NCBI GenBank assembly: GCA_029216955.1 | Contig: JANAVB010015620.1 | Span: 1 to 64,000 of the forward strand | Direction: 5' to 3' | Length of the DNA stretch: 64,000 bases | From: Iris pallida | Taxonomy: Eukaryota; Streptophyta; Magnoliopsida; Asparagales; Iridaceae | In this document: positions 55,901 to 64,000 of the stretch, piece by piece | Layout: the number at the start of each line of letters is the position of its first letter | Numbering within the stretch: position 1 is the first letter of the stretch | The notes under the pieces: model-generated | Told to the model about the DNA's origin: nothing | What the model saw: the letters and a program-made list of their open reading frames with translations, nothing else | The model's database searches: none | Position numbers and translations under genes: made by a program

Positions 55901-56800
55901 CTAAGAAATGGTAATACTTTTGTGCAAACAATCACGAAGACCTTAGTGAATCATAAGAGGCCTGCAGACTTGCAATTCTGTAGTTTTTGCCACAAGAGAG
56001 AGATTGATGTCTTCAGTTATGGCATGATACATTACTCGTGAAGAACCGACCCTTGCTCACCAAAGATCAAGAATTAACTCCCATTTACCTATTTACCATG
56101 TTGTGTGCTTATATTTGACTTATTTCGTTATTCCATCTGCCATTTTGGAATTGGATATGAACTCTTATCTTAATCGACAAAGGTCAAAAGCTTTTACAAA
56201 AGTGTGCTCTTCCATAGGCACAAGTTGTCCCATGTTGCCTATATTGTTGTCCCAGGCTGCTTATATTTCTATTTTGTGCAAGTTGTCTCCTGAACAATTA
56301 CACACACTAGTTTCATATTGAAGCAAATGGTGCAATTATTGGTGAAGGCGAGAAAAAATGGAGTACTAAATATGGAAAATTGATTCGAATTCACATTCCT
56401 ATTGTTCATGAAATCAATCTATTTTTTTAGTCCAGATATCTATTTATTTTTGTGGTCTGGTCATAAATATTTTGAGACAAAAAGAGTTTTATATTGTAGC
56501 TTTCGGAGGTTTGCAGGTAACAATTGACTTAGTACCTCTAAATGCTAGAAAGGTGGCTATTAAATTTATTACATTAAAAAAACAGGTGGATTGGTATGTT
56601 CTCTTTTGTTAAGTGAGCTCTATTATGAGCCCAGGAATCTTTACATGATCTCGGATATTCGATTTGAGGCCTCAAGGGATTCAGGCCTTGTGGTCTTGAG
56701 TCCCCTATATTTGATTGATATGTTCGTGAACACAGTGAGTGTATCCTCCCTACAACGTGGCTAGTAACATTTTTTTTTGAATCTCAAGTAGTTTCTTAAT
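52911..56800. other. CACTA-2 interior, no recognisable gene
   Basis: AT-rich sequence with intron-like composition. Short open pieces with splice-like edges occur (for example about 53020-53098, ending AAG|GTAATT). No conserved domain, RNA gene or repeat array was seen. Confidence 0.5.
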
Positions 56801-56824
56801 TAACTCGACTGAGTTTGGTTTCAG

Positions 56825-58240
56825 GCTAGATGGAGGCTAGATGGATGAAACTTCCTACGATTGTCTCAAAGGCGAGGACCATTGAGGTCCTCACAACTGG
56901 ACTAGCTAGAAGCATGAGCGGGTCGCTAGCACTGGTAATTTTTAAATTCAATGTTATAGCTAAAAATTTACACATGTTCTTATATGGATCATTTTCTAAC
57001 TCTGACTGCAATTATTCAAGAGGATTTAACAAAACATACGTTTGATGAAATAAGAGGACCCTTGTACAAAGGAGCCCTTGCATTCAGTATCTGTTGGCTT
57101 GCGAGAAAATCTGGAGAAACATCAGATCGTATAATCATTGGGACCACGGTCTTCAAAATAGGTATGAAAATTTCATGGATACACTCAAAACTTACTTGCC
57201 AAAGTAAGTAATACGATATATACTGATATATATTGGGACGACGGTCTTCATCATAGGTCTTCATCATAGGTCACGACCTTAAAACTTACTTGCCAAAGTA
57301 AGTAATACGATATATACTGATATTTTGTTAGATATTGTAGTTTATATACTTACAGTTTGTGTACATACACACGTGAGTCATTGAAACTGCCTCTTCTTAA
57401 ATGGGATGTTTCTAAAAGTGTTTGGGATAATCTTATAGTTGGCTATCATTATGACATGTTATAAAAATATAAGTATTACTTTTTGTTGGCTGTATTTTTT
57501 TCCAGGTTCCATAATACCTTGATGAAGCAACTTGATGGGGACGGGAGAGTTTTGAGCTTAAGAAACAATCGAAAGATGCTCGAACAAAGGGTATATCAGG
57601 AGGGCACTAGTCGTAATAAAGCCAGGTAATCCAACTGGATAGGTTTTCTTTTGTAACTTTATGTTTTATGTCCGGAAGTGCAAGGAGCCTTCTTATCTTT
57701 TTTTTAATACACGGAAATAAAACTCTAGTGAAGTTTATTAAACGATGAAAATGAAATAAATCAAGTAGATGCACCAATTTGTTCCTAATTCTATTTCTTT
57801 CTGGAACCAAATATTATAGGTAATGTTTTGGTATGTGCAAAATATTTGTTGTGCTTTTTAAGGCACCGACTATGGACATTCTCCTTGGTGTTAATATTTT
57901 ATCTTATTTTTCAGGTTCTTGCAGAAGAAAACCAGTTGGCAATAGTAGAATCTTGCAAGAAAAGTCTTGTTCTCTTTGAAGATGAGGTGGGACTTATTTG
58001 TACCAAGCCTTCATTTAAAAATAAAGATATAATTTTACTAGTTAAATATGTTCGAGATCCACCACCGACTTCACCTTCTCCCTCTCCACCTAGCGGGTCT
58101 TCGAGTCTACTGTCGAGTTCTCCAGGAACATGGGCTACAACTTCATCGCCCCCTAGTACATCCCTAGCGGACTCTTCATTGTGGCCGACGGAAGCGATGA
58201 GCAGGTCCTCAAGAGGTACCACTCAAACCAGATAAGCAAT
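56825..58240 (+). pseudogene. Exon-like segments in CACTA-2, unidentified
   Basis: Several short open blocks carry matching splice signals. TTTCAG|GC at 56822 leads to codons such as MKLPTIVSKARTIEVLTTGL, ending CTG|GTAATT. A block near 57021 reads DEIRGPLYKGALAFSICWLA. Another at 57506-57625 (TTTCCAG|GTTCC to GCCAG|GTAATC) reads MKQLDGDGRVLSLRNNRKM. A block from 57915 (TTTTCAG|GTTCTT) reads VLAEENQLAIVESCKKSL. The last part has a better frame reading YIPSGLFIVADGSDEQVLKR after a stop. No family was recognised. It could be an old element gene or a captured host gene. Confidence 0.4.
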
Positions 58241-60138
58241 GTAAGCAATGTGAGTATCCATAAAAATCTTTAGTATAATGTTTCAATGAAAAGAATATAC
58301 AAATAACTATGATTCTTTTTGGCTTGCATCTTTATCACTAGTTCTATATCTACCAAACATATCTCATCCAATGTAGGGATCATGCTAATGTGAATGTTGA
58401 TACCCAAGTTAAGTTCGACAAAATGTCTCAGTTACATAATTCCTTATATTGAATTATTATGTTTGTGATAAAATATGGAGTTATCACAATACAAGTTTTC
58501 TTGGTGACAATACAAGTTTTCTTGGTATTCTTTGATCTAATTTTCCAGGTCACATTGTTTTCTTGGTGACTTGTGTGTATTTTATGTCTTTAGGTTCATT
58601 AATTCTACTATACATGTTGGATAGATATTGAACTTGGACCATATCCAGTCAGGTTCTCTTATACCAAAACAATGGGATTACATTGGTGATAATTAACAAA
58701 ACCTAGACCCAACTACAAGAAAATAATTCCCACAAAACAAAAAAATAAACACAATAAACAAACTTGCAAGCTAAAGGAATAATATGTTGATAGCTGATAC
58801 TTGATAGCCTGCTGCAACTGGAATCCATTGCTTTTGTCGAGAAGAATCGAACATCAACTAGAGCTTTCTCGTCTTCGAACGACCCTTCCCTTTTAACAAT
58901 TTGTTGTATTAGGAATTGAGGTTAGTGTAAACTAAATAGCAGGAAGGCTTAATAATTTTCCTTGTTCACCTTGCCAGCGAGTCTTTAGAGCCGCTTGTTG
59001 TCCGAAACATCACCACTTTCATTTTTAGGCCCCTTGATGATCCAACAGATCACAGATTCCCATATTCTGTTAGGCCCTTTGCAAGTAGACATCCTTTCCC
59101 ATTGCGTTAGTCCCCTTTGCATGCCAATTCCCATGCCACATGAATGTTTAGGTCCCCTGCCAATTCGACACCACCATAATCCCCATCCCAAACTCTTGCC
59201 ATGTTAACACATACCAACTCCCATGCCAAACCCTCTACACAGGCCAACTACCAATATGAGAGACTGTCCTTACTAATCCCTCGCATCTTGGTATGCTGAT
59301 TGAAGTCATGAAAAACACTCTGACACATTACTTTGATGCACATCCATTCAACAACAAATCCAAAATTTTAGAGGGGTCTAACTTCCTTTTCGAAGTATCT
59401 AATTCCTAATTTAATTGGCTACCACTTAATACATCGTAGACAAGGCACATCCAATTTCTGATTCTCTACTTCATCTATCAAGGATGTCTTTTTTCACAAT
59501 CTAATGATTGGGACCTTAATAGTGGCTTGAAGTTAGTTATCAATTGGATTACATTGTCAATATCTAATGTCTTCGAATTATAGGTCCTCACACTACTGTG
59601 TGTAGATGAGTAGTTATCAATTCGATTACATTGTATATTTTTTCATTGTTGTGTTTATATATACATCAAATTGGATATAATGAACTAAAACACATTTTAT
59701 GTTTGTGCAGGTTATCAATCAATGAAAAAATCTGGGTATTGTGTTTGAAGCTTCTCTTTTGCAACCATTTGAGCTGAAATTTGTCATAGAAGACAATTTA
59801 TATTATATTTTTCCCCAAAGTAGGGCAAAGTATAAAACAAGATCAATTTGTATTGAAATATTGTATTGTTCTTAATTCAGTACTACAATAGTTTTGTAGT
59901 TCATGCAATAATATGGCATGATATACTTTGGCATGACCTTTTGTTTGCTATTAATGTATTTTGGCTGTTGAATTCGATTATTTTTTATGATCTCACGTAC
60001 CTGGGTTTATTTGAATTACTTTTCACTTTTGTAATTTGATTGAGATTATATGTCAGTCAACTATTTCTTTAACTTATTTTTGCTATGTTATATACTTTGT
60101 TTACCATTGATATCCTTGTTTAAATAAATAGAGATTGG

Positions 60139-60140
<2 letters not shown>
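58241..60140. other. CACTA-2 right interior, nothing recognised
   Basis: AT-rich, with no open frame above about 70 codons that looks coding. It contains a short direct repeat, acaatacaagttttcttggt (58490-58530). Confidence 0.5.

Positions 60141-60216
<76 letters not shown>
60140..60216. repeat. (AAT)n microsatellite
   Basis: About 25 uninterrupted AAT/TAA triplets just inside the right subterminal region of CACTA-2. Confidence 0.95.
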
Positions 60217-60224
60217 TCATCAAA

Positions 60225-60599
60225 ATTTATTTACGGCACTTCAAAAATGTCACAAAATGGTAAACATAATTTGTCGGAAATATCTTTTACGACATCAAAC
60301 TGAACGCCGTATTTGACCCTGCGTGAATATCTATTACGGCGTCCAAAGGTATGCCGTGAAAGAGCAATTACGGCACACTAAATATGCTGTAAATGGTTGT
60401 CAAAATATTATGAGAAAATCAATTACGACGTTCATTTGTGATCATTTACCACGTGTATATTAACATTTACGGCGCTCTCCAACGCGCCATAAATAATATA
60501 GTCATTTACGGCATGATCTTTTACGGCACAAAGATGTACGCCGTAATAGATCATTTACGGCGCGTTTCGTGTGCCGTAAATGATCATTTTTCTTGTAGT
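60225..60599. promoter_or_regulatory. CACTA-2 right subterminal repeats and TIR
   Basis: Multiple TTACGGC and GCCGTAA motifs, then GCCGTAAATGATCATTTTTC and TTGTAGT. The element ends at 60599 and the next base belongs to Tat gag. Confidence 0.85.
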
Positions 60600-61461
60600 C
60601 AGGCGAATGCTGCGCCCCCTGATCCAACACCAAACAGGTGCTCAGATCAGTAGTGGGGGAACAACATTTAAAGTGACTTGAACGAACCTCAGACGCACAA
60701 CCAAAGGGGGCACGGGAGTTCAAGACCACTAGGTTTGCCTTACTCGACTTGGTTACGAACGCAACAGATGCGCCCAAGTGAGATAAGGACTTTGAAGGTC
60801 GGCTCGTTTCTGGCACAGAAGCACCTGAGTCAACCTTATATAGCTTACCATCAGCAGCGCGCATGATTGTGAGCGCATGCTTCTGGCTTGCTGCTGGCAT
60901 AGCACGTTTGGGACGCATGGCCCGTGCTGCCTTGGACTTCTGCGTACTAGCCCGCTGGTGCGCGTAGTACTCAGAATCTAAATTCTCCTCGCCACTACAG
61001 CGAGTGAGTCTGTCAAAGATAGAGACCTTCTATGGCGCATCGGAGGTGATGCGCGGGGCATTGGCTGTGCCCCTGCTCCATCGACGTATCGCCTGAGAGG
61101 GAGATGGCTGGAGAATGTGGTCAGCTGCATGTTTCCCCGAGAGATGCACTGCACTGGTGGACGCATCTTGGTTGCTGAGGATGTCAGCAGGAAGGGAAGG
61201 CTGAATTGGCGCATCCCCTTCGGTGGTGGTGCCAGAGGCGTCGACCTTGCGCATCCAGACTCGGCGGGTCTTCTTCGGCTTTGACAGCCGCTTCGAAGGA
61301 CTCGTACTGCCTTCAGAGATGAACTCCTCATACGCCTGTTGATTTAGGCGTACGACCAGTGTCTTGTGGGAGGAGACCATCTTCACATCGTCGGATTGTG
61401 ACACAGCTTTCTCGGTGGAGGAGAAAGAGGTTCCCAGCAGAGTCGCCAGCTTGTTTGCCAT
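60600..61461 (-). pseudogene. Tat gag N-terminal fragment (third copy)
   Basis: Collinear with 45101-45968. It starts with the same MANKLATLLG through LTR end and PBS. It carries a CAG-to-TAG stop near 61030 but keeps the CAG that is mutated in the second copy. It is truncated by CACTA-2 at 60599. Confidence 0.8.
61431..61448 (-). promoter_or_regulatory. Tat primer-binding site, third copy
   Basis: TGGCGACTCTGCTGGGAA on the minus strand, one mismatch from the site at 45938-45955, three bases from the LTR end. Confidence 0.75.
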
Positions 61462-63702
61462 TAAAATCTTTTGATTGTAAATTTCAATACAAACAAAACA
61501 GTGTTACAATATAGGACTTAGATGTAGTCCTAGGAGTACACTTTTGTTTATCTGGGTCCCTTGTGCCGATGGAGCGAGTGGTAATGCGTTGACTCCGTTG
61601 ACGATCTGACGACGGTTATCGGTTCTCTGAAGGTTTGGATTGCTCTGGGTGCTGGAGCTAGCTGAGAGGAGGAAGACGTTGAGTGTCTGTATCTGCCTCT
61701 CTGGTTGTGCGATCTCTGTCTGTCTATGTATCTTCGTCTCTGTGTGTGTGGACGAAGGAAATGATCCCTCTATTTATAGTCTGCAGGCTGGCTGTTCATG
61801 CGCACATATATAGGATGCGCCTGGTCGTGGGGACGCCACGTGGTGATTGCTGATGGAGGCGCCTGGACGATGTGCCCTGATTGAGGGGTTGAATTCTTCA
61901 TACTGCTGTTGTGGACCGGCACGTAGCAGAGAAAGGGATTTTTCTGCTGAGATCTTGGGTGAATCGAGTCAAAGGACACGTATCATCGGCCCATGGCTCG
62001 GAGATCTTAGATTTGGTGGGGAATGATCTGGTAGGATGCGCCTGGGATTGGGTGCATGAGGAGACTTTGGCTCGTAACCTTTGGGAGTTGCGAACCATTT
62101 GGGGCGCATGGTTTTTGAGGCGCATGCGAGGCTTCGATGGTGACTTTACTTCTGTCTTTTGGGATCAGAGATAAGTCTGGGATGCATGGCTTTTGAGGCA
62201 CATGCAGAGCTTCAGTAGTGACTTTACTTCTGTCTTTAGGGATCATAGAGCAAGTATGAGACGCATGGCTTTTGAGGTGCATGCAGAGCTTTGGGCGCAT
62301 GGCCGTGGAGGTGCATACGAGTGGTTGGGCGGCCACATGGCTTGTTACCGCCGGAGAAAAGTAATGATGATGCTGACGTTGGCGATGCTTTATTTTCTGA
62401 AAAAACTGTCAACAACAGTCTTCGGGGGACGTGCTGCCAACTCTGTCAGACTTCAGCATTTAATGTTCTTTGACAGGTGATGGGTTGTTGGAGTGGGCGC
62501 ATCGATCGGCGTTCCACTAGGCGTATGGGGCCGCTTGGGGGCACATGCTTGTGAAGCGCTTGGTGTTGAGGGACGCGACTGTGTGATGCGCGGTCTGGCC
62601 GGCGCATCCGCTCTGCTTTGATACGTCTTTTGGTGTGACTGTTACGTTCTTCGAGTGCTTTAAATAGCCATTTTTGACTTGGCTGAATTCGAAGCGTCAG
62701 GTTCATCCATTTAATGCAAATTTATTGCACGGGATTCGGAGAGCCATCCACTTGGTGCATGGGTTTGATTTGCCCGGCCTATAAATAGTGGCATGGAGAG
62801 AGTTGGCTTCTCGTTCTCTCACATCCTCGTGAAATGAACTTGTTTACTCGAGTGCATTCTGTTGATGAGATGCTCCCGAGGGTGAAGATGCAACGTATTG
62901 TCTTCTTTGAAGCACTTGAAGGTGACTGTTATATCCAAAAGTCGGAGTCGAGGGCTTCTGAGGCAGGCAGAAGGTGCCTGTTGCATCCAAAGATCGGGAT
63001 GCACGAGCCTCGTCTCCGTTATGTGGGAAGAGCCACAGATCAGAATTGCGGTACTGCGGCTTTGGGGGCTCTTTCTTCCTTCAGAGTGGGTGTTGCCCAT
63101 TCTGGTTGTGTTGAAAGCTGCTCCTGTAGCCGCGTTTTCGATTGCGGTCTTCCTTCGCCTTTGGAGGCTCTTTCGAAGCCTCCCCTGGCCACAGGTTGGC
63201 TTGCGGTGCTCTTCTCTTCCTAGGTTTGGGGAGCTCTTCCTCCAGCTAGAGGGTTGATTGCCACCCTCGTTCTGCTCAATAAATGCTTCATTAGTCGGAG
63301 CATTTAGACGGCGGTGAGCCTGGCTGGAAGGGTGGCATATAACTGAGCTACTGAAGGGATGCACATAACTGAGGATGCACATAACTGAGGTGCTGAAGGG
63401 ATGCGCCCGGCTGGGAGCGTATGGTGAGATGCGCCTGACTGAGAGCGCATGGTGAGATGCGCCTGTTCGAGAGCGCATGATGATGCTGCGCCTGGCTGTA
63501 GACTTAGGGTCTTTTCTTTTTGTAGAAGTTCTCCTTTGTACAGCCCTTTTTAAGACATGTAATAGACTTTTATATGAAATAAAAATCTTATTTTAATGTC
63601 TCTATTCTTATTTTGCTGTGTCAAAGTACTTTGTCTGAACTTCCAGGCGCATGTAGTGTTTGGCGTATAGGATTTTTGATCGTAAAATTCTATGCTTCTA
63701 CA
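61452..63702 (-). repeat. Tat LTR (R3)
   Basis: 2251 bp, collinear with R2 and followed by the same ACTCT and X' flank (63703-63707). It has both TATA boxes (61771-61778 minus, 62780-62787 plus) and the opposite-strand ORF from 62834. Confidence 0.85.
62834..63223 (+). CDS. Putative small ORF inside Tat LTR R3
   Basis: 129 codons, collinear with 28039-28512 and 47344-47709. It ends at a TAG where R1 has a sense codon and is open afterwards. All three copies differ by substitutions only. Coding status is unproven. Confidence 0.25.
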   Translation: MNLFTRVHSVDEMLPRVKMQRIVFFEALEGDCYIQKSESRASEAGRRCLLHPKIGMHEPRLRYVGRATDQNCGTAALGALSSFRVGVAHSGCVESCSCSRVFDCGLPSPLEALSKPPLATGWLAVLFSS

Positions 63703-63877
63703 ACTCTGTAATGTCTTCTTCTTTTATGTAAAGAGTGCACGTGAAATACAAGAAAGAAAATTTACTGCTACTTATAGTTGCGGTTTCCCCTGGTGGTAGC
63801 TACCGTTTCTTCTCCTTATTTAATATTAAAAAAAATAAAGAGAGAGCAAGAGCATGAAGATGGGTCAGGGGTTAACA
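63703..63877 (-). repeat. X' LTR-3 tail with a 955-bp internal deletion
   Basis: It begins ACTCTGTAATGTC as in LTR-1 and LTR-2, then jumps within gtcagg from a point equivalent to 48377 to one equivalent to 49331. CAGG is shared at the junction. It ends GGGGTTAACA at 63877. Confidence 0.75.
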
Positions 63878-64000
63878 TCCTTCCCACCTTAAAATAATTT
63901 CGTCTTCAAAATTCTAATTTATAACTATTCCTTAAAATTCAAAATCTATTATTACCTTAATCACCTCAAATTTAATTCCTTAAAATACTTTATGACCTTC
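63878..64000 (-). other. X' internal-3, start only
   Basis: Matches 49342-49464 closely and continues past the window end. Confidence 0.75.

Larger units (their letters stand above)
51354..60599. mobile_element. CACTA element 2, non-autonomous, 9.2 kb
   Basis: The left end is CACTACAAGAAAAATGATCA, followed by TTTACGGC. The right end is its reverse complement, with 27 of 27 bases matching after the first C. The expected final G is missing at the right tip. Subterminal regions (51382-51720 and 60225-60572) are packed with TTACGGC and GCCGTAA in both orientations. No transposase is encoded. The interior is AT-rich with exon-like pieces. Left and right flanks are not neighbours in an intact Tat element, so a deletion abuts this copy. 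Confidence 0.85.
24836..64000 (-). mobile_element. Tandem X' array (LTR-internal repeated three times) with nested Tat and CACTA
   Basis: Three X' LTRs alternate with three internal domains: LTR-1 24836-30034, internal-1 30035-30190 (cut), LTR-2 tail 48213-49341, internal-2 49342-49931, LTR-3 head 49932-50842 and tail 63703-63877, internal-3 63878 onward. The insertion lies in the CACTA-1 transposase after ATTTT (24831-24835). Each LTR carries Tat sequence followed by ACTCT and the same X' flank. The far edge is outside the window. Confidence 0.7.

Noticed and set aside
57828..58235. 135-codon frame with a Ser-Pro-rich tail
   Set aside because: The tail is an off-frame reading. The alternative frame (YIPSGLFIVADG) looks more protein-like, so it was recorded only as an unidentified exon-like segment.

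Overview
The window is nuclear DNA of a flowering plant with a transposon-rich genome. It carries Ty1/copia SIRE-like, Ty3/gypsy Tekay-like chromovirus, Ty3/gypsy Tat-lineage and CACTA (En/Spm) sequence, plus TA, CA and AAT microsatellites. The species cannot be named from the sequence. I see no intact host gene, rRNA, tRNA or CRISPR array. Almost everything is transposable elements nested in one another. Several boundaries can be fixed to the base, because target-site duplications (TSDs) match and reading frames rejoin once the inserts are removed.

Layout, left half. Positions 1-14187 are the 3' end of a minus-strand SIRE-like copia element (LTR 1-664, then a decayed extra ORF). It is split by a Tekay chromovirus at 1891-10127 (TSD CCTCG) and by a 3.56-kb LTR-like insert at 10166-13720 (TSD CTTAT). 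A plus-strand LTR of a family I call Y runs from 14188 and is broken twice. The first break is a 3.4-kb non-autonomous element, family X, at 14992-18415 (one LTR plus a short internal domain, TSD CTTTG). The second is a CACTA element starting at 20639, whose transposase pseudogene stops abruptly at 24835.

Layout, right half. From 24836 to the window end lies an array of a larger X variant (X'): LTR, internal, LTR, internal, LTR, internal. Each of the three X' LTRs carries Tat sequence at the same ACTCT target site. The first has a solo Tat LTR (26655-28907). The second has most of a Tat element (30191-48212). The third has a Tat LTR fragment, a 9.2-kb CACTA element (51354-60599), then Tat gag, PBS and LTR (60600-63702). 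A complete solo Y LTR (33806-37481, TSD ACCGT) sits inside the Tat antisense gene. Insertion order was therefore: Y(+), CACTA-1, X', Tat, then Y-solo and CACTA-2.

The Tat element is the most informative unit. On the minus strand it has gag, an aspartic protease, remnants of RT and RNase H, a second RNase H and a complete DD35E integrase. On the plus strand, convergent with integrase, it has a plant-mobile-domain (PMD) gene with a recognisable in-frame intron and a poly(A) signal. Its LTRs carry identical TATAAATA boxes on both strands. The plus-strand box is followed by an ATG ORF and a poly(A)-like signal, so each LTR looks like a bidirectional promoter holding a small opposite-strand transcription unit. 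The element cannot move by itself now, because the RT core is missing and gag and the PMD gene carry stops.
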